A stretch of 17,739 nucleotides of DNA from JAVEVF01 sp034005175 (lineage in GTDB: Bacteria > Actinomycetota > Coriobacteriia > Anaerosomatales > SLCP01). The stretch lies in contig JAVEVF010000035.1 in NCBI GenBank assembly GCA_034005175.1, forward strand, positions 1 through 17,739, read 5' to 3'. The translations under genes and the position numbers were made by a program. The notes beneath the pieces are model-generated. The model was not told the origin of the DNA. It made no database searches and worked only from the letters and a program-made list of their open reading frames with translations. Below are positions 7,734-13,773 of this stretch, piece after piece (position 1 is the first letter of the stretch; every line of letters begins with the position of its first letter).

Positions 7734-7759
7734 AGGGAGGCGAGTGCTCTCGCCTCCCT
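7734..7759 (-). terminator. 11-bp hairpin between rpmE and thyX, probable terminator or attenuator
   Basis: A perfect inverted repeat: AGGGAGGCGAG at 7734-7744 pairs with CTCGCCTCCCT at 7749-7759 around a 4-nt loop. It starts 29 nt past the rpmE stop and 45 nt before the thyX start. On the minus strand it is followed by TTGCCGTAT, a weak U-tract, so termination may be partial; on the plus strand it is followed by TATTCT, but there is no plus-strand gene for it to serve. The position fits termination or 3'-end stabilisation of the rpmE transcript. Confidence 0.55.
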
Positions 7760-7788
7760 ATTCTAGCAATGCGCGCCTGAGCCCGGGA

Positions 7789-8244
7789 CTACTCGGCCGC
7801 AGGCTCCTCGGCGGGAGTCTCCTTAGCAGGCGCCTCCGCAGCTGCAGGTTCCTCGGCAACGACCTCATCGCCCACGGCGTCGGTCGCACCCTCGGCAACC
7901 GCTTGCTTGGTCTCGAACTTCGCTGCCTTGGCAGCCTTCTCGGCCTCCTTGGCGGCACGAGCCTCACGGGCGGCCAGCGCGGCTTCCTCATGCGCCTTCT
8001 GGCGAGCCTCGCGCTCAGCGGCCTCGCGCTCGAGCACGTTAGTGGCCGAGGCGCCGAACTTGTCGGCGAAACGCTGGACGCGCCCGCCGGAGTCGACGAG
8101 CTTCTGTGTGCCGGTGTAAAACGGATGACACTTGGAGCAAAGCTCGACGTGGAGCTCGGCCTTGGTGGAGCGGGTCTTGAACGTCTCGCCGCACGAACAC
8201 GTCACCGTGCTCTCGACGTAGTCCGGGTGTATACCCTCACGCAC
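7789..8244 (-). CDS. rpmE: 50S ribosomal protein L31 with long Ala/Glu/Lys-rich tail
   Basis: The first ~68 residues are a complete zinc-binding (C+) L31: MREGIHPDYVESTVTCSCGE, then Cys36 and Cys39 in ELCSKCHPFYTG, TQKLVDSGGRVQRFADKFG. Cys16, Cys18, Cys36 and Cys39 form the expected zinc site. L31 bridges the 50S and 30S subunits. Unlike the usual 65-90 residue protein, this one continues to 151 residues. The extension is helical-looking Ala/Glu/Lys/Arg sequence (71-110) followed by an acidic Ala/Pro/Glu tail ending PAKETPAEEPAAE. The start is GTG at 8242-8244 with a near-perfect GGAGGTGA 6 nt upstream. It has its own promoter and leader hairpin, and is separated from rho by a 1.2-kb remnant zone. 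The core identity is certain; the role of the tail is unknown. Confidence 0.95.
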   Translation of the reverse strand: MREGIHPDYVESTVTCSCGETFKTRSTKAELHVELCSKCHPFYTGTQKLVDSGGRVQRFADKFGASATNVLEREAAEREARQKAHEEAALAAREARAAKEAEKAAKAAKFETKQAVAEGATDAVGDEVVAEEPAAAEAPAKETPAEEPAAE

Positions 8245-8265
8245 GTGCAGTCACCTCCGATAAAC

Positions 8266-8288
8266 GGCCCTGGTTTCCGACCAGGGCC
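8266..8288 (-). promoter_or_regulatory. GC-rich leader hairpin immediately before rpmE ribosome binding site
   Basis: A perfect 9-bp inverted repeat: GGCCCTGGT (8266-8274) pairs with ACCAGGGCC (8280-8288) around a 5-nt loop. In the rpmE mRNA it ends 4-5 nt before the GGAGGTGA ribosome binding site and lies within the leader defined by the promoter at 8307-8335. After the stem comes GTTTATC, not a U-tract, so an intrinsic terminator is unlikely. It could stabilise the mRNA 5' end or be a target for ribosomal-protein feedback; the latter is inference only. Confidence 0.5.
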
Positions 8289-8306
8289 TCAGCACAAAGC
8301 CGAGCA

Positions 8307-8335
8307 AGTGTAGCATGCGTCAACATGCCCGGCAA
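8307..8335 (-). promoter_or_regulatory. Probable rpmE promoter (extended -10)
   Basis: On the minus strand, TTGCCG (8330-8335) is separated by exactly 17 nt from TACACT (8307-8312), which is preceded by TGC and so gives an extended -10 (TGCTACACT). Each hexamer matches the sigma-70-type consensus at 4 of 6 positions. The predicted transcription start is near 8300, giving a leader of about 55 nt that carries the hairpin at 8266-8288 and the strong ribosome binding site. It makes sense that rpmE has its own promoter, because inserted remnants separate it from rho. Confidence 0.55.
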
Positions 8336-8474
8336 CGGAGGCCATTGTGGTCTGTGGTGGGCAAGTAGAAATGTCACCTCGGAGGGATCCAGCAGCTTTC
8401 GCTGGGCGTCCGGGCTCCTGGAATGAAGTCGCGGCTTCGCGTCTGTTGATAAGCACTACGGTCATCGAGAGGAC

Positions 8475-8570
8475 CGAGCCTGCGGTCATGCTCGGTGCAG
8501 CCAGATAGACAAGGGAGAGCGCGTAGCCCAGTTCGTCGGCCCAGATGCCCAGGGCCCTGCTGACACCAAA
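8475..8570 (-). pseudogene. Fragment resembling the C-terminus of citrate synthase
   Basis: About 32 codons read FGVSRALGIWADELGYALSL and then VYLAAPSMTAGS. The octapeptide FGVSRALG, followed by an A-L pair and then P-x-S-M or P-S-M, aligns well with the C-terminal segment of eukaryote-type citrate synthase (YYTVLFGVSRALGVLAQ... ERPKSMST, as I recall it for the human enzyme). There is no citrate synthase sequence on either side. A stop codon (TGA) stands four codons upstream in the same frame, and the downstream frame (to 8289) runs into the rpmE promoter with composition unlike a protein. I infer a decayed gene end. The surrounding stretches 8340-8474 and 8571-8663 hold nothing else I can support. 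The identification rests on memory of the family and one short match. Confidence 0.4.
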
Positions 8571-8663
8571 CACACGTTCAGGTCACACCTGTAGTGTGTC
8601 GAGACTTCTTGGACACTGATAAACATAGCCTCGATGGCGTCCCCATCCTCCATAAGCGAGCGC

Positions 8664-9303
8664 TCATGGGACCACGGTCACGGATTTTAGGATCTCGTCT
8701 CCTTCCGGAGTGATGGTCCACACGATGTCGAGTGCGCTGCCATCCTCGAACTCGACTCGGCCGCGCCTCTGCATGGCCTGTTCCATGTCGATCACGTTCT
8801 CGTGAAGCGCCCCGGATCGCCCGCGCAGTACTGGTACGCGCTCCCCCCCGTCGTCTTTGGCGGGGTCTTTGGAGAGGAACTGGCGGGTGGCCGGGTCGTA
8901 GTGGCGGGCTGAGCCCATCGTAGACGTAGCGGGTCTCGGTGAGCGCGCCGCCCCCGGACACGCGCGCCGAGACGCGCTGCCCGGCCGCATCGTAGGTGTA
9001 GGCCGCAGAGGTGCCCGGGGCTTCGAAGCCCCCCAGGCGCCCGGTGCCGGTGTATGTGTAGGCGCGCGTCGTTCCGGCACTCTCCGAGGAGGTGCGCTGC
9101 TCGATGAGGGTCTGAGGTTGGCCCGTCGCCGAGAGAAGCACGCCTTCATGTCTTGCCTCCTGCGGCTCCACGCACGGCGCGAACTCGTCGTATCTGGTCG
9201 TAGCCCAGAGTTCGCCGTCTGTCCGGGATATCAACTCACGTCGAGAGTCCATCAACCCGCTCGCCTGATAGGCACGCCCGGAGTGCCTGCGGACCCGCTT
9301 CAT
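8664..9303 (-). pseudogene. Degraded RHS/YD-repeat protein fragment
   Basis: Starting at ATG 9301-9303 (GGGGG 5 nt upstream), the frame gives ELISRTDGELWATTRYDEFA and then YTYTGTGRLGGFEAPGTSAA, YTYDAAGQRVSARVSGGG and ETRYVYDGLS: typical YD repeats of RHS-family proteins. Just after YVYDG (8914-8928) the RHS core hallmark ARHYDPATRQFLSKDP appears in a different frame, and the segment that normally separates these two motifs is missing. A second shift lies in a run of seven C (8843-8849), after which SAYQYCAGDP, the usual core ending, is found in the third frame. The tail to the stop at 8664 reads ENVIDMEQAMQRRGRVEFED and SALDIVWTITPEGDEILKSV, which may be leftover variable C-terminal sequence. 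Intact RHS proteins are large, secreted or surface-bound, often toxin carriers. This copy cannot make one. Confidence 0.8.
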
Positions 9304-9428
9304 GAGGCCCCCTTCCCCCACTCCTTCGCAGGAGCGAGCCGGTGCGGGTCGCGACCCCCATCGCGCATCCGCTGGATGAAGCTGTCCCGTGACTGTCGGC
9401 GAGCGTCGCAGGTGCGCGCAAGAACCAT
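9300..9428 (-). CDS. Small ORF of 42 codons after rho, doubtful
   Basis: An ATG at 9426-9428 opens a 42-codon frame: MVLARTCDARRQSRDSFIQR continuing to LAPAKEWGKGAS. Its TGA overlaps the ATG of the RHS remnant as ATGA. The product is basic and Arg-rich, with no family I recognise. A GGAGGG lies about 23 nt upstream of the ATG, too far for a normal start. It may be the tail of another broken gene whose 5' end was lost when the remnant zone formed; the frame is open further upstream, but only inside rho. I would not treat it as an expressed gene without evidence. Confidence 0.2.
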   Translation of the reverse strand: MVLARTCDARRQSRDSFIQRMRDGGRDPHRLAPAKEWGKGAS

Positions 9429-9442
9429 GTGCGACAACTCGC
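9399..9442 (-). repeat. Imperfect inverted repeat just downstream of rho
   Basis: GCGAGCGTCGCA (9399-9410) and TGCGACAACTCGC (9430-9442) form two 5-bp stems (GCGAG/CTCGC and TCGCA/TGCGA) separated by a 2/3-nt internal loop, with a 19-nt apical loop. It begins 32 nt past the rho stop codon. There is no U-tract, so it is not a standard intrinsic terminator. It could be a transcript 3'-end structure or a trace of the insertion that brought in the remnants. Confidence 0.35.
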
Positions 9443-9474
9443 TCGGTGGCAACCCTCCAGGAACGCCGGGCTGT

Positions 9475-10818
9475 TTACAGGTCGACTCCGTTGGACTTCT
9501 CGGCGGCCTTCTTAGCCATCCGGTGCAAGAACTCCTGATTCGTGGGAACCTGCCGCAGACCCTTGATGAGCATCTCGATAGCACGCTCGGAGTTGTCCAC
9601 GCCGTGCAGGATGCGGCGCAGGCCCCAGACGAACGGCGCCTCCATCGGGTCGAGGAGCAGCTCCTCTTTGCGCGTACCACTCGTGACGACATCGATGGCA
9701 GGGAAGATGCGACGGTCGGCAAGGCGCCGGTCGAGCCGCAGCTCCATGTTGCCGGTGCCCTTGAACTCCTCGAAGATCACCTCGTCCATCTTCGAGCCTG
9801 TTTCAACAAGCGCGGTGGCAAGAATGGAGTGGGAACCGCCGTGCTCGATGTTGCGCGCCGCTCCAAACAACCGCTTGGGCGGGTAGAGCGCCGTCGAGTC
9901 GACGCCACCAGAAAGGATGCGCCCGCTTGCCGGCGTGGCGAGGTTGTATGCGCGAGCCAGACGCGTGATGGAGTCGAGCAAGATGACGACGTCATACCCG
10001 CTTTCAACGAGGCGCTTCGCGCGCTCCATGACAAGCTCAGCTACCGCGATGTGGTTCTCGCTCGGCATGTCGAAGGTCGACGACACGACCTCGCCTTTGA
10101 TGGAGCGCTCCATGTCGGTGACTTCCTCGGGCCGCTCATCGACGAGCAAGCACATGAGGTAGACATCTGGATCATTGGCCGCGATGGAAGCCGCGATGTC
10201 CTTGAGGATGGTGGTCTTGCCTGCCTTGGGCGGTGAGACGATGAGCCCGCGCTGTCCCTTTCCGATAGGTGCTACCAGATCGATGATGCGGGCGGTGAGC
10301 TCGTCCTTGCCCACTTCGAGGCGAAAGCGCTCGTCAGGGTAGACGGGCGTGAGGTCGCGGAAGTGCTTGCGGGCCTTCGCCTCTTCCGATGCGATTCCGT
10401 TGATGGAGTCGATGCGCTGCAGTGCGGGGTACTTCTCGTTGTCCTTGGGTGGGCGTACCTGACCTCTAATGAGGTCGCCACGGCGCAGCTCACCACGACG
10501 GATCTGTGACATCGAGCAGTACACATCGGAGTCGCCTGGCAGGTAGCCGCTCGTGCGCACGAAGCCGTAGCCCTCGGGCAAGACATCGAGGATGCCGCTG
10601 ATCTCCACGAAGCCCTCGGCCTTGATCTTGGCGTCGAGGACCGCATCGATGAGCTCGTCCTTCTTCTTGAGGGCCTTGACGTCGAGTGAGAGCTCGGCAG
10701 CCATCTCACGCAACTCAGCAACCTTCTTCGTTTCGAGATCGGCGCGGGTGATGGACGGCTGCGGCTGCTGTCCGCCTCCGCCACCTCGGCGCCCTCTCTT
10801 GCGGGGTCTCGCACTCAT
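9475..10818 (-). CDS. rho: Transcription termination factor Rho
   Basis: A 447-residue Rho, the hexameric RNA-dependent ATPase/translocase that ends untranslated transcripts. In order: a short basic, glycine-rich N-terminus (RPRKRGRRGGGGG), the Rho N-domain (about 25-65), the RNA-binding OSB fold with LPEGYGFVRTSGYLPGDSDVY (80-100), Walker A SPPKAGKT (195-202), VDERPEEVTDMER (226-238), Walker B VVILLD (277-282), YPPKRLFGAARN (312-323) and the arginine-rich ELRLDRRLADRRIFPAID (359-376). The frame is open to 10890, but the ATG at 10816-10818 overlaps the transaldolase stop as ATGA and has GAAGG about 10 nt upstream, so I start there. Rho is encoded as the last gene of a coupled metabolic set and is followed by the remnant zone. 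The N-terminal insertion is short compared with many high-GC actinobacterial Rho proteins. Confidence 0.97.
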   Translation of the reverse strand: MSARPRKRGRRGGGGGQQPQPSITRADLETKKVAELREMAAELSLDVKALKKKDELIDAVLDAKIKAEGFVEISGILDVLPEGYGFVRTSGYLPGDSDVYCSMSQIRRGELRRGDLIRGQVRPPKDNEKYPALQRIDSINGIASEEAKARKHFRDLTPVYPDERFRLEVGKDELTARIIDLVAPIGKGQRGLIVSPPKAGKTTILKDIAASIAANDPDVYLMCLLVDERPEEVTDMERSIKGEVVSSTFDMPSENHIAVAELVMERAKRLVESGYDVVILLDSITRLARAYNLATPASGRILSGGVDSTALYPPKRLFGAARNIEHGGSHSILATALVETGSKMDEVIFEEFKGTGNMELRLDRRLADRRIFPAIDVVTSGTRKEELLLDPMEAPFVWGLRRILHGVDNSERAIEMLIKGLRQVPTNQEFLHRMAKKAAEKSNGVDL

Positions 10819-11477
10819 GAGTTCTTGACCTTCTCCCAATCGGCGAGGAACGCGTCCAGTCCTCGGTCGGTCAGCGGATGCTTCACGCACTGCTGGAGGA
10901 TCTTGAACGGGACTGTGGCGATGTCAGCGCCGAGCAGCGCCGCGCCGAGGACGTGGCCCGGATGCCGCACGCTCGCCGCGATGACCTCGACGTCGTGGCC
11001 GAAGTCGTAGTTCCCCAGCGCGCCGATGATGTTGCCGAGATGCTCGAGACCGTCTTCAGAGATATCGTCGAACCGTCCGATGAACGGTGAGATGTACGCG
11101 GCTCCCGCACGGGCGGCGAGCAATGCCTGTGGCGCTGTGAAGCACAACGTCATGTTCACGCGCACGCCGCGCTCGTGCAGCTCGCGTGTGGCCGCCAGCC
11201 CCTCGGGCATCGTGGGGACCTTGACCACTACATGCTCGTGTAGCGCCGCAAGCTCGAGCCCCTCGGCGACGATCTCATCTCGCTTCAAGCTCACGGTCTC
11301 TGCGGAGACCGGCCCGTCGACGATCTCGCAGATGCGCACGACGTGCTTGTGGAAGTCCACGAGCTTCCCGCCCTCACGCGCGTATAGCGAGGGATTGGTG
11401 GTGACGCCTGAGAGCGCGCCCCAACTCGTGGCCTCCTCGATCTCGGCAATGTTGGCCGTGTCCAGAAAGAACTTCAC
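10815..11477 (-). CDS. Small transaldolase (TalC/FSA family)
   Basis: A 220-residue class-I aldolase of the short transaldolase / fructose-6-phosphate aldolase family. The sequence shows KFFLDTANI (2-10), GVTTNPSL (24-31), the Schiff-base lysine Lys86 in VVVKVPTMPEG, and NMTLCFTAPQALLAARAGA (108-126) followed by YISPFIGRFDD. In this family Tyr at the SPF/APY position is linked to fructose-6-phosphate aldolase and Phe to true transaldolase. Phe132 here therefore points to transaldolase, moving dihydroxyacetone units in the non-oxidative pentose phosphate pathway. The start is GTG at 11475-11477, sharing one base with the preceding TAG (TAGTG), with a strong AAGGAGG 10 nt upstream. Its TGA overlaps the rho ATG. 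rpiB of the same pathway lies at the other end of the window. Confidence 0.9.
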   Translation of the reverse strand: MKFFLDTANIAEIEEATSWGALSGVTTNPSLYAREGGKLVDFHKHVVRICEIVDGPVSAETVSLKRDEIVAEGLELAALHEHVVVKVPTMPEGLAATRELHERGVRVNMTLCFTAPQALLAARAGAAYISPFIGRFDDISEDGLEHLGNIIGALGNYDFGHDVEVIAASVRHPGHVLGAALLGADIATVPFKILQQCVKHPLTDRGLDAFLADWEKVKNS

Positions 11478-12427
11478 TATCCGTCTTCCTCCTTCTTAGG
11501 GACACCCTTCTTGGGTGATTCGTTCGATGCTTCGAGCACCTCATTGACGACGTGCTCGAGTGTGTCTGCCACCGTGCGGTCGAGCTGGTGGCTGTAGATC
11601 ACACGGATTCCGTGCTCGTGTGCTTGCTGCTCGATGTAGTGACCGAGCATGCGGATATGGTCGAAGTTGGCCCGGTAGCGCTCGAATGGCCGCAGACCGT
11701 CGGTCTGCACTTCGCGAATGTAAAAGTGGCTGCGATGCGCGTCCTCGTCCTCGACCGCAATGAGAATCTGGACGATTCGTGCCCCAGGAAAATCCTCCGG
11801 GTCGATATACCCCGGCACGAGGTGCACGCCCTCTATGACGAGGCTCACGCCTTCTTCCATGCTGCGTTCGATGAGGGCCTTCACTCCCGATGTGACGACA
11901 GCCGCCTGCTCCCGGAAGCCCAGCACAACGAGATTAGCTCCTTGGGGTACCGGGACTCGGAGGCTGCGCCACGCTTCGAACGCGCTGGCATGCAGCGCGG
12001 GCATGAGTTCCTTAGTAAATATAGCACGCATGACCTCACGAATGGAATCCGTCGACACGAACCGATTGATGCCGAGCCGGTGCGCCACCTCGGTGGCGAT
12101 GGTTGACTTGCCCACTCCGGTGGTGCCGCCGACGAGCAGGATGATGGGCGCGTCTATCTTGTTGAGCTCCGAGAGGCGCCGGTAGCGCTCGGCGAAACTC
12201 GTCCCTGCCATACGCTCCAGATTCTCAGTGGCAAGGTTCTTCAACCGTTCCATAGAGATGGAAAGCTCGCCGCGTTCTCGCAGGTCATCCTGTATGAACT
12301 GCGCCACCTCGTACGCCTTGCGGGGTGAAAGCCCCGTCGCGGTGAAGGAGCGCGCAAGGAGGCCTTTGGAAAACGGCAGTCCGTGTCGCTTGTCTGAAAG
12401 GGTGATGGTTCTGCCTGTCTCGGCCAT
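11477..12427 (-). CDS. 2-phosphoglycerate kinase with N-terminal ATP-cone
   Basis: A 316-residue homologue of the archaeal 2-phosphoglycerate kinase, which phosphorylates 2-phosphoglycerate to 2,3-diphosphoglycerate, the first committed step to cDPG. Residues ~5-75 resemble an ATP-cone nucleotide sensor (PFSKGLLARSFTATGLSPRK, AYEVAQFIQDDL). The kinase domain has IILLVGGTTGVGKST (Walker A near 101-109), RFVSTDSIREVMR, SLVIEGVHLVPGYI and a C-terminal RANFDHIRMLGHYI. The tail ESPKKGVPKKEEDG is charged and non-conserved. A GTG at 12431-12433 overlaps the previous stop, but the run of G plus GGAG sits too close to it. The ATG at 12425-12427 has that GGAG 5 nt upstream, so I prefer it. It directly follows the cDPG synthetase gene. 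Other P-loop kinases could look similar, but the neighbour makes this assignment strong. Confidence 0.87.
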   Translation of the reverse strand: MAETGRTITLSDKRHGLPFSKGLLARSFTATGLSPRKAYEVAQFIQDDLRERGELSISMERLKNLATENLERMAGTSFAERYRRLSELNKIDAPIILLVGGTTGVGKSTIATEVAHRLGINRFVSTDSIREVMRAIFTKELMPALHASAFEAWRSLRVPVPQGANLVVLGFREQAAVVTSGVKALIERSMEEGVSLVIEGVHLVPGYIDPEDFPGARIVQILIAVEDEDAHRSHFYIREVQTDGLRPFERYRANFDHIRMLGHYIEQQAHEHGIRVIYSHQLDRTVADTLEHVVNEVLEASNESPKKGVPKKEEDG

Positions 12428-12429
12428 CT

Positions 12430-13773
12430 TCACTCCCCCCTCTCCGCTCCCCGCTCAAGCGCGAGGCCAGCAGCGTCAAGCACGAGCCTCTCGAGGTCAG
12501 CCCCGTCCACAGAGACCGGCACGTTATCGCAGAGCACCGTCGGCACACCCGACTCTTCGCCCGCGGCCGCCACGACGTCTATCGCCGCCGCCTTGAGCTC
12601 GGTGAGCAGCAGGTCATACGCGCCGGCACACGACTGCATGTCACGTCGAAGCAGCGCACGATTCGAGAGGTTGTGGCTCACCCCCACCACCGAGCAGCCG
12701 AACTCGGCCTCCAGATACGCCCGCAGCTTCGGGAGCACGCCTTCCGGCGCGGTGGTGGCGAAGAAGACGCGCGCACCTTCCACCGGCGCGATAGGCGCCG
12801 GACGAAACGTGGTGGCGATGACGGGCATCTGCGGCTTGATCGCGCGCACGGCGGCAGTGAGAGCCGCGACCTCATCGTCGGTAGCGTTGGGCTCCTCGGC
12901 ACTAGCCAGTACCACCGCGTCAGCCGAATGCACGCGGTATGGCCCGAAGTAATCACGCACGTACGTGAGACCGCGGCCTGCGCCCACGATGAGCATGGTC
13001 GCATCAGCGTGGACAGGCGGGATGGCTGAGCCCGATCCCTCTAGCACGAGCAGCTCCTTGCCGAGGGAGTCGGCGAGGAGCGCGCCCTCAGGCACATTGC
13101 TGAAGTACGTCTCGCCGGCCATGCCCCCACCGCACCGTCGGCATCCCACGGTGGTGACACGGCTCATCACTGCGTCCTCGTAGTTGTCCGAGGCGGCGTG
13201 CTTTCCCTGCCGCGCCAGTGCAAGCAGGTCAGGCGTGGTGAGCGCAACCTCATCGCCACGGATGAGCTCGGGCTCGCCGGGCCCTCCACGCCCCATGGCC
13301 AGCACGACGATGTCACGGCCACGTGATTTCAGCAGCCGGGCAGCGTACGCCGAGACCGCGGTCTTCCCCACCCGCTTCCCCGTACCGATGATGGAAAGGG
13401 TAGGCGTCGTGGTGCGAACGAGGGGGCGCGGCGGCGAGAAGTGGAAGTCTGCCCCGCGGTACTCAACGCCATGCGAGAGCGCGATGCCCGCAAGCTCGAA
13501 CCGTTCGGCCGAGGTCACCACCGGCTCGTCTGAGAGATCGACGACAATCTCCGGCTTATGCGCCTCTATGGCTGCGGTGACGGCGTCCTCGGCAGAGTCC
13601 GCCCAGACGAGCGGCACTCCGTACGTCTCGATCCCTGATTCGAAGTCGACTTTCTCCGTCCCGCCCAGAAATGCTGCTGCCACAACCTCATGGTCCTCGG
13701 ACAGCTGCGCCATCGCGTAGCGAACGACAGGCGGGTAGTGCTCCCCGTCGATGAGCACGACGATACGGCTCAT
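12430..13773 (-). CDS. cpgS: Cyclic 2,3-diphosphoglycerate synthetase homologue
   Basis: A 447-residue protein matching the archaeal cDPG synthetase family, which uses ATP to close 2,3-diphosphoglycerate into cyclic 2,3-diphosphoglycerate. It starts MSRIVVLIDGEHYPPVVRYA, with an N-terminal Rossmann-like part to ~120. A P-loop follows at GTGKRVGKT (130-138), then VVLAMGRGGPGEPE (156-169), SDNYEDA (195-201), a CxxC-containing loop GCRRCGGGMAGET (210-222), LVLEGSGSAIPPV (242-254) and LIVGAGRGLTYVRDYFGPYR (261-280). Length is close to the archaeal enzyme (about 460). The ATG at 13771-13773 overlaps the phosphoesterase stop as ATGA and has GGAGGTGA 5 nt upstream. The kinase that makes its substrate follows within 2 nt. 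Some bacterial relatives carry only a generic GTPase annotation; the pairing here favours true cDPG synthesis but does not prove it. Confidence 0.87.
   Translation of the reverse strand: MSRIVVLIDGEHYPPVVRYAMAQLSEDHEVVAAAFLGGTEKVDFESGIETYGVPLVWADSAEDAVTAAIEAHKPEIVVDLSDEPVVTSAERFELAGIALSHGVEYRGADFHFSPPRPLVRTTTPTLSIIGTGKRVGKTAVSAYAARLLKSRGRDIVVLAMGRGGPGEPELIRGDEVALTTPDLLALARQGKHAASDNYEDAVMSRVTTVGCRRCGGGMAGETYFSNVPEGALLADSLGKELLVLEGSGSAIPPVHADATMLIVGAGRGLTYVRDYFGPYRVHSADAVVLASAEEPNATDDEVAALTAAVRAIKPQMPVIATTFRPAPIAPVEGARVFFATTAPEGVLPKLRAYLEAEFGCSVVGVSHNLSNRALLRRDMQSCAGAYDLLLTELKAAAIDVVAAAGEESGVPTVLCDNVPVSVDGADLERLVLDAAGLALERGAERGE

Noticed and set aside
7760..7765. TGC-TAGAAT as an extended -10 promoter for thyX
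   Set aside because: There is no -35 at a suitable distance, and the transcript would begin inside the 11-bp hairpin.
8289..8573. 94-codon minus-strand frame as an intact small membrane protein or RHS immunity gene
   Set aside because: It starts with GTG without a ribosome binding site, its C-terminal half is not protein-like and runs into the rpmE promoter, and the N-terminal part is better explained as a citrate synthase fragment.
9118..10236. Plus-strand open frame of 372 codons opposite rho and the RHS remnant
   Set aside because: Antisense shadow of rho; no motif, biased composition and no supporting start signal.
10819..10890. 24-codon upstream extension of rho
   Set aside because: It lies inside the transaldolase gene; the ATGA overlap and upstream GAAGG support the start at 10818.
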